This document shows positions 1-10,991 of a DNA stretch of 64,000 nucleotides, piece by piece (positions within the stretch are counted from its first letter, which is position 1; every line of letters starts with the position of its first letter). Source of the DNA: Symbiodinium sp. CCMP2592 (Eukaryota; Sar; Dinophyceae; Suessiales; Symbiodiniaceae); the NCBI GenBank assembly GCA_905221615.1, contig CAJNDT010000610.1:1-64000 (forward strand), written 5' to 3'. A program made the translations under genes and the position numbers. The notes below the pieces were generated by a model. The model saw only the letters and a program-made list of their open reading frames with translations, was not told the origin of the DNA and made no database searches.

Positions 1-660
1 TTCATCGAATCTATTAAGAACGTCCTTCATCTTCCATAATCCCTACATTTTTCGTATTCATCGGAGCCGCTAAAATTAGAGATTCCTATATCCTATATTC
101 GAAATATCTTTCGTATCGATATAACGGATATTTCGTGTATAAATGAGGAAAGAGAAGAGAGATATGCCTCTTTATATAGATTTTTCTACTATATATCTTG
201 CCTTCGAAATACCTTTCATTTTTCTAGAAGATTAAACCTCTTCGCGATGGTAAACCGAATCCAGTGGGACGATACAGAGATTTTGATTTCGTAAACAAAT
301 TAGACCCTCGATAATAAGATCATTGAATATAGAGATGAGACCAAATTTTTTTACGGCTTCATGATGAAGATGTATGCATATATATATATATATACATACA
401 TACCCATACATCCACTCTAACATCTGCGAATATGCAGTGTTTATCTTCTTTTTCAGGAACTAATCCGCCACCCAGCTTCAGTTCCTACGTGGTCAATATG
501 ATATGTAGAAGTTCATTGGCACAGTGGTGCGTGCATATCGAAGCGGCAATAGCTTTTCAATCTACCACGTGTCACCAGGATCCGAATGAATCCAAATCAT
601 GATGAGGATGACGATTTGGAGTCCTTTCACGCCGGCGGGAGTGCTTCTCGGTTTTGGGTT
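1..660. other. AT-rich unique stretch, no gene seen
   Basis: Contains a short TA run and no recognisable element end or coding motif. Confidence 0.5.
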
Positions 661-696
661 TAGGAGTTAAAGGTTTAGGGGCTAGGGTTTAGAGGT

Positions 697-720
697 GGGT
701 GTGTGTGTGTGTGTGTGCGC
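697..720. repeat. GT dinucleotide microsatellite
   Basis: A short run of about 9 GT units next to TTTAGGG motifs. Confidence 0.9.
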
Positions 721-1236
721 ATGTGTGGGTGGGGAGGTTTGCCGGACGGTAACTATGTAGTGTATTTTGTGGCAGCGGCGACAAGGGATCTCAATCTGCG
801 ACGAATTGCTTTCATCACCCCCCTACCACCCCCCCCCAGGGGGATCCTCCCCCCTGCCCCCCCCATACCCCTCCCCACCAGACCCCCAAGATCGAAATTA
901 AGCCTGCCCTGATGCAATGTCGACGGTTAAGGTAAGTTCTTGTTTTGAAGTGTGGTGGGCCTTTCTCTCCGCAAGTAGGGCGAGGCAATAAGGTAAGTAT
1001 AGGGTTAAGGGTCTAAAGTCTACAGTACTACGGCCAAGACAAGAAGAACCGACAACTCAGAAACCTTTCAGGACATGTCCTTCACCCTTTAATACCCTAA
1101 ACCCGAAAGCCATAGCCCCTAAAGCCCTAACCCTAAAGCCCTAAAGCCTTAAGTCTTTGATTGTGATTGTGTTCTGGGGATCCTCACTGAAGGTGAGGAA
1201 GCCTGTAAGCTCCATAAAGCATCGGACCAAAAAAAA

Positions 1237-1300
1237 ATTAGGACCCTTCTTATAAGGACCCCAAAATCAGGTACCCCTAGTTTTCGGAATCCCCCATATT
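1237..1300. mobile_element. MITE family E, right half
   Basis: TTATAAGGACCCCAAAATCA through TTTTCGGAATCCCCCATAT matches the right half of family E. Confidence 0.65.
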
Positions 1301-1464
1301 GGGGAGTCTTAAGATGGCGCTTTAAAACACTCCAGCTAGAAACCATTGAAAGAAAACGAAAAACAACCTCGTCCGGTATCCTAGAAGAGCTAAAGTTTTA
1401 CACTGTTAGCTTTCAGTGTCATATAGGGGTTGCAATACCCCAGAGCAGGGTAAAGGCTACCTAA

Positions 1465-1577
1465 TACGGTTGATGATATATATATATATATCCTGCAGTA
1501 CCCATAATAAGGAATATACCATAATTCCCATAGTTTAGGGTCCTTAAGGTAATGCAGGATTTATATCATCAACCGTA
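1465..1577. mobile_element. MITE family A copy 1
   Basis: The ends TACGGTTGATGATATA and its complement flank an AT-rich hairpin that contains ATCCTGCA and its complement. A TA microsatellite has grown in the left arm. Confidence 0.85.
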
Positions 1578-1847
1578 GTACTGGGTCATTGAAAGACGAT
1601 AGCTTGGCTAAGCTCCCCTGTCTGCGATCCCTCTTTCAAGGGTCAGCGGACGCAGTAAGGCACTGGCCGGTATGTAAGGCCATGGACGGAGTAAGGCACT
1701 GGGCGGCATGTAAGGCCATGGAGGGCACATGTCCAACTACGAAGATTCCAAATTCCAAACCCTAAACCCTACAGCCCAAACCCTAAAACCCTCAACCCTA
1801 CACCCTAAACCCCCGCACCCCAAACCTTAACACCAAAGTAGTTGTAG

Positions 1848-1911
1848 TAGTCAGTACTTGTATTGGTAGTTAGTCGTCGTCGTAGTAGTAGTAGTAGTAG
1901 TGGTAGTAGTG

Positions 1912-1966
<55 letters not shown>

Positions 1967-2035
1967 CAGTAGTAGTATTATTATGATGATGATTATTATT
2001 AGTAGTAGTAGTAGTAGCAGTAGTAGCAGTACTAA
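1848..2035. repeat. GTA/GTG trinucleotide microsatellite
   Basis: About 60 triplets, the complement of the CTA array at 13.9 kb. Confidence 0.95.
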
Positions 2036-2170
2036 CACTGATCTCCACTCTCAGCCCTCGAGACTCCCTAACAAAACATACAACTCTAATTTCAAGGGTA
2101 AGTGAATTGAAAACGATAGGGTTTAGGGTTGAATCCTTGTGTAAGGCAAGGACATACTGTAAGGACACCT

Positions 2171-2268
2171 GGTTCATGGTTGGGATAGGATTAAGAATTT
2201 TAGTTGTATATTCCTTATTGGGTTTAAGTACGCAGAAACATGTAAAATGTTACCCAACTATGACAAAG
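2171..2268. mobile_element. MITE family AA copy 1
   Basis: GGTTCATGGTTGGGATAGGA pairs with TGTTACCCAACTATGACA. This is the intergenic relative of ankyrin intron 4. Confidence 0.78.
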
Positions 2269-2607
2269 ACAATGGAGCCAGGGCAGCGCTTTAGCCACTA
2301 CTAGGGCGGCCTCAATAATTAGAATAGGGTTTTTTGGGTGGTATACTACGAAATTTTGTAATAAGGAACCCCTCAAATAGTGTAGATAATTCTTAAGGCC
2401 GCTATATTAATCAGTTTCAGTCCTCCATCAAGTATCTTCGTTCGCTTTCTTCCTCGGGCGACTGTGTCCTGAGATATTTGGAGGCACATCGCGCTTCCAC
2501 CTAATGGTACGTAGAGCCTCTGTGATATGGTACGTGGATAATCCATCAGCTGCTTTATGTGTTTTTTGAAGTATCTGAGGGGACTGAATTCATACAGTTC
2601 GTGGTTC

Positions 2608-2710
2608 CTGTTGATGGCCAAAATCCTGCATTACCCATTATAAGGAAGATACCATACTTCCCATAGTTTAGAGTCCTTAGAGGGTCATGCAGGATTTTGT
2701 CCATCAACAG
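2608..2710. mobile_element. MITE family A copy 2
   Basis: The ends are CTGTTGATGGCCAAAATCCT and TTTGTCCATCAACAG, the GATGGACAAAATCC subtype. Confidence 0.85.
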
Positions 2711-2869
2711 TTTGTGAAGCTCCTCTGTGAGCACTGAAGAAGCTTCTAGGGTTTAGAGGGTTCCATAAAGGGCTCCTTTTCAGGGTTCCATTAAGGGTAC
2801 TATTGGGTTGAAATAGGGTTCGAGGATTTTAAGGTTTTTGGGTTTAGGGTGAAAAGGCTTGGGCTCTAA

Positions 2870-3346
2870 AGCCTCAGTTGTCAAACGCCCCAAAATGGTG
2901 TTAACGTGTTCTCTGTATGCTGTGTCAACAACCTGCACGTCCCAAAGCAGATCTGTGACTGAGTGAGAATCCTCCGGAAGAACCAGGCTCAAAGCAAACA
3001 GTGCTCTGGAGATTTGGGACAAGCCTGATTCGAGCTTCTCCTTGCGGGGAACCTGCCTCTGTTCGTCTGTGGTTGCGTGGGTGCACATGTCGAAGTGGGG
3101 AAGGCCTGTCAGACCCAGTAGTGCCATAACCTAAGTCCGAACCAAACTGCTATGTCTGGCATCTATAGGTCTAGGCTTTGGGGATAACAAAGCTTCGTGA
3201 GAGACGCACTGACCTGCAGAACCAGAAACGTGACAAGCCTTACGCCAAAACCTTCCAAACTTCGCGCTCAAATCGAGTGAGATCCTCAACGCTAAGCCTT
3301 CTTTCTTGAAATCGCTGGCCCGAAATCTGAAACTGCACTTCAGCAA
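2870..3346 (-). CDS. Candidate exons of an unknown gene
   Basis: Two minus-strand stretches look coding rather than repeat-derived: 3346-3240 (QISGQRFQERRLSVEDLTRF) and 3127-2870 (SGLSQISRALFALSLVLPED, LLWDVQVVDTAYREHVNTIL). They would be separate exons, as the frame changes near 3131-3240. No family is recognised. Downstream the frame runs into telomere-like repeats. Confidence 0.3.
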
Positions 3347-3500
3347 TGCCCCCCCCCCCTTTAGGCAAGCGTACTGTAGCTGTTTGGCCAGCCAGTAGAA
3401 CCTTGGAGGTGGAGATGCGCATAGGTGTTTTTAAGAATCTCGGATTGCGAACTGGCTTGCTAGGCATGCCAGCATTATGTGAATGGGTGCGATTCGTTTG

Positions 3501-3615
3501 TACCCAGAGCCTCCAAAACCCCTTAAAAAAGGAATATACCGTAAAGTATAGTAGGATCCATAATATGATTTAAGGTATATATTCCTTAATTAAGGGGTTT
3601 TGGAGGCTCTGGGTA
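3501..3615. mobile_element. MITE family D copy 1
   Basis: TACCCAGAGCCTCCAAAACC pairs with GGTTTTGGAGGCTCTGGGTA around a TAGTAGGATCC core. Confidence 0.9.
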
Positions 3616-3724
3616 TGTGAATGCCCACGTGTCGTTCTTGGTGCAACCGGTGTCGAGCCAGGGGTCTGATGCTCTCGAGGTTACTCACAGATTCCAAAAA
3701 CCCCTGCGCGGATTCCGTAAACTA

Positions 3725-3916
3725 CTGTTGATGGACAAAATCCTGCATGACCCTTAAGGACTCTAAATTATGGGAATTATGGTATATTCCTAATAATGGG
3801 TAATGCAGGACTTATATCCCTAAACCCTAAAACCCTATAGATCCCTTAAAGGAGCCCCTTAAAGGTACCCTTATAGCTCCCCTTAAAGGAACCCTAGGAT
3901 TTTTGTCCATCAGCAG
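3725..3916. mobile_element. MITE family A copy 3, interrupted
   Basis: It has complete ends (CTGTTGATGG and CCATCAGCAG), but the right arm is split by about 85 bp of CCCTAAA and CCTTTAAAGGAACCC sequence. Confidence 0.8.
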
Positions 3917-4020
3917 TATGACCCAAAAGCCTTAGTATATGAGTCCTTAGAGCCCTAAACCATATAGATCCCTTTAAAGGAACCCTGAAAGATCCCTTTA
4001 AAGGAACCCTATGATAGACA
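3830..4020. repeat. CCTTTAAAGGAACCCTATAGA motif cluster
   Basis: Several copies of the self-complementary CCTTTAAAGG motif. Clusters also lie at 17530-17595, 42177-42245 and 54190-54240. Confidence 0.8.
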
Positions 4021-4104
4021 AGGGGTGCTTAAGACTGAAGAGGCATCGAAGACTGCAGGATTGACTGATGGATTTTTCAGTTACGAATACAGCACGCGGG
4101 GCAC

Positions 4105-4190
4105 GGTCTAGGGTTTAAGGTTTTTAGGGTTTGAGGTTTAGGGTTCAGGGTTTAGGGTTTTTGGGGTTTGAGGTTTAGGGTTTAGGGTTT
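4105..4190. repeat. Interstitial TTTAGGG tract
   Basis: Degenerate units with poly-T slippage (TTTTTAGGG). Confidence 0.85.
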
Positions 4191-4528
4191 TAGATCTCTC
4201 CGGATCTGTCCAAATCGTTCCAGGGGACGGCATTGTCAAGCAGGCGCATGCAATCGTGACGCTGATTGACCTGAGCAACATCAGGCTGGCTTGGCAAGCT
4301 GTGGCAACCTCAACCCTTGGCCCTGCAACTTAAAATCATATAAACTTCGCTGAGCACGAAAGACTACACCAAGAACCTCGAAGCAGAAACCCAAAACCTA
4401 AGAGCCCCAAGCCTATCCCCTAAACCCTGGCACCCAAACCCTAAACCGCTAAACAAGAGACTCCTAAACCCGAAACCCCAAACCTTGAACTGGTGTCCTG
4501 AGTTGGGTTTCATATGCTTGGCGGGAAT

Positions 4529-4642
4529 TACTTAAAGGATCATGGGACTTAGTAACTAGGGTTATAGTTAGGGTAACTGTAATTATAACCCCAATTAAGG
4601 TACTTATAACCTTACTTACTAAGTCCCATGATCCTCCAAGTA
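4529..4642. mobile_element. MITE family C copy 1
   Basis: TACTTAAAGGATCATGGGAC pairs with GTCCCATGATCCTCCAAGTA, the ATCATGGG subtype. Confidence 0.88.
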
Positions 4643-4671
4643 CCCAAACCCGATGAACCTTCAACCCTACA

Positions 4672-4768
4672 GGGAACTCCAGAAAGTTGGAATATGGTTT
4701 CATGGTAGGATACCCTATAATTTACCATAGAAGGGTTAAGATAATCATATTCCAACTTTCTGGCTTTT
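4672..4768. mobile_element. MITE family B copy 1
   Basis: CCAGAAAGTTGGAATATG pairs with CATATTCCAACTTTCTGG around a GGTAGGATACCC core. Confidence 0.82.
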
Positions 4769-5177
4769 ACCCTAAACCCTGACACCCTGACAAATTCTTG
4801 GGTGTCATTGGAAGAATGACGAAGACACTTGTTGTATGCTGACCAACCACTAGAAAAGGCCCGCAGGTCTGTTCAGGGAACATTTGTCAACCCCCATGAA
4901 GCAACATACCTCCCTAGAGCCCTGAACCATGCACAACATGTCAGTGCGCCTGCCCGAGCTGTGCGGCCAGTCTGCTCCGCCGATTGAACCCTAATTTAGG
5001 GTTCAGGGCTTATAGACCAATCTCCCTAACCGTCCTTTACGACCACAACACCACCAAACAAGCAAAGCGAGTTCAATCTCTCCCTCAAACCCCAAAACCC
5101 TAAAACCCTAAACCCTTAAACACTAAAACCTGTAAACCCTTTACCCTTAAGCCCTGAACCCTGAAACCTTTCAACCC

Positions 5178-5273
5178 CTACCTTGAGCCGGAAGAACCTA
5201 CCGTTTTAAGGACTTATATAAGGAAATCATAATAGGGAACCCTAAAACGGTAGGTTATTCCGGCTTAAGGTAA
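5178..5273. mobile_element. MITE family M copy 1
   Basis: CTACCTTGAGCCGGAAGAAC pairs with GGTTATTCCGGCTTAAGGTA around ACCTACCGTTTTAAGG. Confidence 0.8.
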
Positions 5274-5355
5274 ACCCTAAGCCCAGCAATTGAACATCAC
5301 CGATCCCTGCAGCGAAGAACAGGAGCTCCTCGGGCTCACAAGGGAGTTCGGGATT

Positions 5356-5464
5356 CCCAGAGACTCCAAAACCCCTTAATTAAGGAATATACCTTAAAGT
5401 ATAGTAGGATCCTTAATATGATTTAAGGAGTATTCCTTAATTAAGGGGTTTTGGAGGCTCTGGG
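5356..5464. mobile_element. MITE family D copy 2
   Basis: CCCAGAGACTCCAAAACCCC pairs with GGGGTTTTGGAGGCTCTGGG. Confidence 0.9.
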
Positions 5465-5480
5465 GATTGGGGGCTTTAAG

Positions 5481-5588
5481 CCTACTTGTCGGGTAACATG
5501 GGGAACTAAAGGTTAACTATCCTTTTTGGTTATATAGGGACTATACTACCCAAAAAAGGTCAAAGGTTACCTACTCTACTACTAGGTA
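5481..5588. mobile_element. MITE family J copy 1
   Basis: CCTACTTGTCGGGTAACATG to GTTACCTACTCTACTACTAG with a CTTTTTTGGG-type inner stem. Confidence 0.78.
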
Positions 5589-5799
5589 AGGGATTTAGAA
5601 GGCTGTGTAAGGATTCTATAAGGGCTCTAGAAGGGCTTGACAAACGGCGTAAAGGGAAGGGATTTTGGTCCCTTCTGGAGACAGCCGCCCTTGAAGAAAC
5701 TTGGCTCCCTGCACGCGCGGATGCAATGAGAAGTATGCCATTGAAGCTGCCTGAGATCGAAAGAGGAGGTTGCTTGACTTGGCTTTCGACTGCAGCCAA

Positions 5800-5895
5800 C
5801 CCTAAACCCTAAACCCCTAAACTCCAAACCCCTAAACCCCCTAAACCCCTAAACCCCTAAACCCCAAACCCCTAAACCCCCTAAACCCCTAAACC
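5800..5895. repeat. Interstitial telomere-motif tract (CCCCTAAA variants)
   Basis: Runs of AACCCCTAAA with length variants immediately follow an open region at 5.6-5.8 kb. Confidence 0.9.
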
Positions 5896-6020
5896 ACATG
5901 TAGAGCGGATATTCCGTCAACCCGACACCCTAGGCAAATCCTAGATCTCCTGAACCCTAACCCGAGGATAAGGGCTTGCTATAGGGACCTTCCAAATTAA
6001 AACCCAATTCTAATTAAATT

Positions 6021-6119
6021 CTGCTGATGGACAAAATCCTGCATGACCCTAAGGACTCTAAACTATGGGAACTATGGTATATTCCTTATACTGGGTCATG
6101 CAGGATTTTGTCCATCAGC
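6021..6119. mobile_element. MITE family A copy 4
   Basis: A 99-bp palindrome with CTGCTGATGGACAAAATCC ends. It sits inside a larger inverted pair (ACCCAATTC and GAATTGGGT), so it is nested. Confidence 0.85.
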
Positions 6120-6247
6120 CGTTCGAATTGGGTTTTTGTGGTAAAGTGTACTCTAATTGCATTGGTAACTATCTATTGTAAGGCTTAGCCCACCCCCAAC
6201 ACTTACCACTTACCCCCGCTTCGGGAAACTTAGAGGACTTTGCACTG

Positions 6248-6360
6248 CATATGGGTGGTTGTCAAAATTTAAGGTCCCTCTTTGGGTACCCTACATTTTA
6301 GGTGCCGTATTATAATAAGGACCCAAAAAGGGACCCGAATATTGACAACCAGCCATATGG
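6248..6360. mobile_element. MITE family K copy 1
   Basis: GCATATGGGTGGTTGTCAAA to TTGACAACCAGCCATATGG. It shares its right tip with family E copy 1. Confidence 0.85.
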
Positions 6361-6466
6361 GAGTTTCCCAAAATAGGGGACCCTAGTATAGTACCCTAAG
6401 TAGTAGGATCCTCATTATAAGGACCCCAAAATAAGATACCCCTAATTTTCGGAAACTTCCATATGG
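6354..6466. mobile_element. MITE family E copy 1, sharing its left end with family K
   Basis: ATATGGGAGTTTCCCAAAAT to TTTTCGGAAACTTCCATAT. Its left ATATGG is also the right end of family K copy 1. Confidence 0.85.
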
Positions 6467-6754
6467 GTTTAGTAAGGACCTACAGGAAGGAGGGTTTGGT
6501 AGGTTAAGGTAACTCCTAAGTGCCATTTCTGCCAGGGTGCAGTGCACTGCTGGAAGGCAAAGTTTGCGAAAGCGGCATCGCATGTCTGGGCATTTGCAAC
6601 GAGGTTTAGGGTTTTGGGGTTTAGGTTTAAGGTTTAGGGGTTGAAGGTTTAGGGGTTTAGGGTCTCTCTTCTTCGCTAACCGGGCCCAAAATCTTTGTAA
6701 CTTTCTGAGATAGACAGCAATGTCTAAGGCCAAAAGTTCAACGTTCTCCTATTT

Positions 6755-6861
6755 GCTTAGTTGCCTACTATCCTACGGCAAATGTTTGTTAACCTTTGGG
6801 ATTATGTCGGGGCTAAAATCACAGGCAAACGGTCGAAGGTTACCTCCTCTACTTCTAGGAA
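6755..6861. mobile_element. MITE family J-like, diverged
   Basis: TTGCCTACTATCCTACGGCA to AAGGTTACCTCCTCTACTTC. Confidence 0.45.
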
Positions 6862-6963
6862 TGGACGAACACACAGTGTACACCCTAAGTAGCCCGGTGG
6901 GAAAACACCAAAACAACGTTAGCTGCGTCTGAGGCTTTAGGGTTCCGGCTACTAAGTGGTTAT

Positions 6964-7012
6964 TGGGTTTAGGGTTTAGGGTTTAGGGTTTAGGGTTTAG
7001 GGTTTAGGGTAT
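6964..7012. repeat. Interstitial TTTAGGG tract
   Basis: About seven perfect head-to-tail TTTAGGG units. Confidence 0.95.
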
Positions 7013-7235
7013 TATAGGGTTGAGGGACTTGGCTAGGGCTTTATTTCTGCTATGGGCTATACCCTAAACTAAACTCCAAAAAACAGACACCCCAAACCCT
7101 AAACGGCCCTAAAGCCTGAATACGACACCCTCAACTCTCTAAACCCCAAGACCAAAAACCCTAGACATGCAAGCAGGCGGGTTATAGCACTCGAAGGACC
7201 TCACACATTGGAAAACGGAGGCTAGATGATGCACC

Positions 7236-7322
7236 TTTACCCAAAACCTACTTGTTTTTGGTTCCCTGCGAATTCCATGTTAGAGTTAAGGATAAGAACC
7301 TCCAAGCAAGTAGGTCATGGGA
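7236..7322. mobile_element. Short palindromic element
   Basis: ACCCAAAACCTACTTG pairs with CAAGTAGGTCATGGG; single copy seen. Confidence 0.5.
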
Positions 7323-7750
7323 GTTTAAGGCACAGTAAAATCAACGTGCATACAACCAATGAACAGGAAAATGAGTCTGTCAAGGGGCATGCTCTTTCAT
7401 CGAACAGGGTAAGAAGCGAATGATTGCTATTGCCACAATCGTCACTACTGTTTGCTTTTTTCAGTCCTACTGTCGCCGGTTAGGCAGCAACTGCCAGGAC
7501 TTCGGATGACAGTATGGGGCTGGCTTCTGAAGGCAAAGGGAAAGTCGAAACATCGGTGCTTGGAAACCAAAAAACCTTTTGGGTTGTGGGTTGGAGGGTT
7601 TAAGTAGCGCTTCGAACTGTTCTGCTGGGACGACTTGGATCCCGAACCCCGGATCACCGCTGACCGGCATTGGATCACTCGACCGAAAATTGAAACCCTC
7701 AGCTCACCCTAATCCCGAAAGCCTTGTCGACGGTTGGGCGGGCCTTTCAA

Positions 7751-7968
7751 CTTAGTTGCAGTTCACAAGCCCCCAAAAGTCTACACTTTCAGTTTTACAG
7801 TGCGAAATATTATCCCAAAAAGTGCAAAGTGTATCCACTCAGCTACTAGACCCAAGAGTAACCCAGGAATAAAAAGGGTGCCCTTTTTGCTTTAAAGGAG
7901 CTTATAAGGGAACCTGAACCCCCAAAAAAGGGAATAAGAGCCTACTCTGGGTCCTAGGCTACTAAGTC
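7751..7968. mobile_element. MITE family L copy 1, interrupted by family G
   Basis: CTTAGTTGCAGTTCACAAGC to ATCCACTCAGCTA, then the nested element, then GCTACTAAGTC. Confidence 0.78.
7846..7957. mobile_element. MITE family G copy 1, nested in family L
   Basis: CTAGACCCAAGAGTAACCCA to TACTCTGGGTCCTAG. It sits inside the right tip of family L copy 1 with GCTA repeated on both sides. Confidence 0.85.
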
Positions 7969-8037
7969 AAGCTGTTCAAGGAAGGACCCGAAGCAGCATC
8001 TCAGAGTCCGGGCAGCCCAGGGATGCTGAGAGTTTAG

Positions 8038-8156
8038 GGCTTAGGGTTTAAGCGTTTAGGCGTTTAGGCGTTTAGGGGTTCAGGGGTTCAGGGGTTCAGG
8101 GGTTTAGGGTTTAGAGGCTTAGGGGTTCAGGGGTTTAAGGGTTCAGGGTTTTGGTG
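8038..8156. repeat. Degenerate TTTAGGC/TTCAGGGG tract
   Basis: Units of GCGTTTAG and GGGGTTCAG show local re-amplification of telomere-motif variants. Confidence 0.85.
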
Positions 8157-8247
8157 GGACGATGCTGGCAGCCGCCTTTCCCGGGTACATGTCCGCCACG
8201 ACGGCGCGATTCACAGACTCGTAGCCTGGGGTTGTAATTGCTTGTCA

Positions 8248-8359
8248 CCTAGGATACCCAGTAACCTAAGAATAAAAAGGCCTCTCTTTTTGGTATTGGG
8301 TAACTTTATAAGGAACCTAGGACTACAAAAAGGGAATAAGGGTACTACTGGGCATCCTC
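8248..8359. mobile_element. MITE family H copy 1
   Basis: CCTAGGATACCCAGTAACCT to GTACTACTGGGCATCC. It is followed closely by family I. Confidence 0.87.
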
Positions 8360-8380
8360 GTGTCTCATTTTTTCCGGAGA

Positions 8381-8471
8381 CTCACCATTGGTTAGTAGGG
8401 AATGGAGGAATGGGGTACAACTATATCTACTATTACTGCCATTCTTCCATTCCCGACTAACCAAAGGTAAG
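8381..8471. mobile_element. MITE family I copy 1
   Basis: CTCACCATTGGTTAGTAGGG to ATTCCCGACTAACCAAAGGT. The loop contains a seed of CTACTATTACT. Confidence 0.82.
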
Positions 8472-8570
8472 AATGATGGTTGAAGTGTTGCGACATGTGC
8501 ATGGGGTGTCCTCTGTCGGCACAGGATTAAAACGGTACCTGCTTGGAGATCATGGCTTCAGAGACTAAAA

Positions 8571-8681
8571 CTAGACCTTAGAGTAACCCAGGCATAAAAA
8601 GGATGCCCTTTTTGGTTTAAAGGGGCTTATAAGGGAACCTGAACCCTAAAAAAGGGAATAAGGGCCTACTCTGGGTCCTAG
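8571..8681. mobile_element. MITE family G copy 2
   Basis: CTAGACCTTAGAGTAACCCA to CTACTCTGGGTCCTAG. Confidence 0.87.
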
Positions 8682-9381
8682 AAAAACTCGGAACCTCTGA
8701 GCCTGAAAACTTCCTTCCTTGGTGCTTAGGATTGGCGCTGGGCTTGGGGCTTGGTTGATTTACGTGTGTCCCTGAACCCTAATATTGAAGCCCAAACCCC
8801 GAAACTCCACACCCTGAATGCCAAACTCTAACCCTCTCAAAACCTAAACCTTTAAACCCCTGAAAGTTGAAACGCAAAAATCATAGAGCCTAACAACCCC
8901 CAAGGTAAAACCCTGAATCTGTGTTCAACCCATTTGCCTTTCACTCTGGCAAGAGTTAGGATTCCGAAAAGCGGGTGCGCATGCTGTACACAAAAGAACG
9001 TCTTCTTTAACTGTAAACCAAAACTCTACACAAATGTTGGTTTAATTAGGGGTTATGGTTTTAGGGCTCCTTCCTTGGAAGTAAATAGCGGGTGAGGGTG
9101 CTTAGCTTCGACACCGGGGTTTAAGGCCTCGGTACGCAGATCGGATACAAAAAAGAAAGGGCTTCGTACTACGTTATATAAGCCTAGCTGCAATGATGTA
9201 CACTCACAAATGCTTCTGTCGATCCCACCACAAGCCCTAACATCATCACTATCTCTAATATGAAGAGCCGGAGCTCTGGTAAGTATCATGGGTTTCTGAG
9301 CAGTTTCCTCAGGGAAGCCATTGACCGTTCGAAAGTGTCGCTTCGCATCAGTACAATGTCAAAGAAGGAGCAGTAGAGGCG

Positions 9382-9492
9382 AAATGGGAGTTTCCGGAAA
9401 TAGGGGACCCTTCTATAGTACCCTGAGTAGTAGGATCCTGATTATAAGGACCCCAGAAAAAGGTACCCCTAATTTTCGGAAACTCCCCAATG
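9382..9492. mobile_element. MITE family E copy 2, just 3' of the oxidase stop
   Basis: AATGGGAGTTTCCGGAAATA to TTTTCGGAAACTCCCCAATG. It ends 25 bp downstream of the D-amino-acid oxidase stop. Confidence 0.87.
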
Positions 9493-9516
9493 GATTTCTT
9501 GCAGGGATCACCTTCT

Positions 9517-10433
9517 TCACGCCTGCAGTGCTTCTCGCACCAGCGACGCGCACTCCTTGGCTGCTCCGACGTTGACGGTCCATCCGCTACCTCCATGGCC
9601 ATAGTTGTGGATGAGCTTGATAGGAGAATGAGTAAAGCTGGAGTCAATTTCGCACCTGACCGTTGGCCGGTATGGCCGAAAACCCACCCACTGGGAAGTA
9701 GGCGTGCTCTTGTCAATATCGATCCCAAGATTGAAAGAGTTCTGGAAGAGTCGCACTCTCTCCTCGTCTGAGATGGTCTCCCGTGCATCTTGCTCCAAGT
9801 AGCTGCCACCAACTAAGATAGTCGGACCACGAGGAACCAGATAGCATGGCAGCGTATCACTGCCCCAGGGAGCATGCTCAGCCATTATGGCAGCATCGTT
9901 AGTATTCGCTTGATCACTGTCGCGCCCTGTCACGAATGACTGCCGACGTTCTACTGTCTCTCTGTCGTAATGGAGCAGAATTCCTCGTGCCCCCAGCATT
10001 TGGTCGTCGTGACACAGCTTGCGAGAAGCCAAGCCAGTGCAATTGACAACAGCGTCGCAATTCTTTGTGGCGGCCATTTCAATCATCTCCTGCATCGACT
10101 CGAACATGCCGGTGGTTTCGTCTGTCGGAGCAGATGGCACATCGACCTCCTCGAGCATTTCTGATGCTCTTTCCAAGAGATGCTGCAGCATGAGCGTGGC
10201 GTTCACGATGGGCGTAAAGAACAAATGCGCATGCCGATAGCCAGCATTCAAAAGTTCGTGCTCTGATGGAATCCTTAAACGATTCACCGAGTTCTGCTGA
10301 GACAGCATCTCAACGGTGAGCTGCTGAAACTTCAGTCGCGGGTCGCTCGTCCACTCCCCCAAGGTCGTCGACTGAATCAGCTCCTCAGTCATTCCGCTTT
10401 GTGTAGTAAGCAACCCATCTCGTACTTCTGCGA
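9517..10433 (-). CDS. DAO: D-amino-acid oxidase family protein, terminal exon
   Basis: This exon of about 305 codons encodes most of an FAD-dependent D-amino-acid oxidase. That family deaminates D-amino acids to 2-oxo acids with hydrogen peroxide release, often in peroxisomes. It contains DAVVNCTG, then LVPRGPTILVGGSYLE, GFRPYRPTVRCE (the conserved substrate-binding arginine region) and the family signature HNYGHGGSGWTVNVGAA close to the C-terminus. It ends in EALQA followed by TGA, with no evident peroxisomal SKL-type tripeptide. The 5' boundary is approximate; the frame stays open to about 10467. Upstream exons are at 11225-11108, 12217-12141 and 14580-14505. Whether the substrate is neutral D-amino acids or D-aspartate cannot be decided here. 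A family E MITE lies just downstream of the stop. Confidence 0.88.
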
Positions 10434-10605
10434 CTGTAGGTATGCTATGCTGACTTCTACTTGACATATGAACACGTGCGCATGCGACTTTGTATTACTC
10501 TGTATCTGATATATGCACACATACATGCGTATGGGTCGGGCAAGATGAGCTAAGGCGGCAAAGTCAGAGATCAACCCAGAGAGTGACCGCCACACAGAGA
10601 GGGAC

Positions 10606-10637
10606 AAACGAGGGCGAGAGAGGGAGAGAGAGAGAGA
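10606..10637. repeat. GA-rich microsatellite in oxidase intron
   Basis: GAGAGAGGGAGAGAGAGAGA, upstream (minus strand) of the terminal oxidase exon. Confidence 0.85.
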
Positions 10638-10812
10638 TGCACCCGATAACAATACATTCTAGTAGCCCTGCACGCAAAACCCCTCGAACAAGTTGAGCCG
10701 GGAATCTGAATTTTTGCGAAAGCATAGGATCTCTACGCTAGTCGATTTCGGAGCTCCGGCATCTTAGGTTGAGGGTTCAGAGCTTAGAGCTTAGGGTTGA
10801 AGGCTTAAGGGG

Positions 10813-10920
10813 TTTACTGAGTTGCTGAATTCATAGCCCCCCAAAAGCGTACACTTTTCGTTTTATAGTGGGTACTGCTATGCCAAAAAGTGTAAACTGT
10901 ATCCACTCAGCTACTAAATT
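10813..10920. mobile_element. MITE family L copy 2, in oxidase intron
   Basis: TTTACTGAGTTGCTGAATTC to TCCACTCAGCTACTAAATT. It lies in the intron between the 11.2-kb and 10.4-kb exons. Confidence 0.8.
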
Positions 10921-10991
10921 GAAGGGAAAGCACACTGCATCACAATCTGTATGCAGTATACAGGAAGGCTTTGAGGTTCGACAATCAAACC

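Noticed and set aside
1805..2177. Leu, Thr and Ser run frames over a GTA repeat
   Set aside because: Simple-sequence artefact open on both strands.
9348..9812. Minus- and plus-strand frames overlapping the oxidase terminal exon
   Set aside because: Shadows of the D-amino-acid oxidase frame or translation of a family E element.
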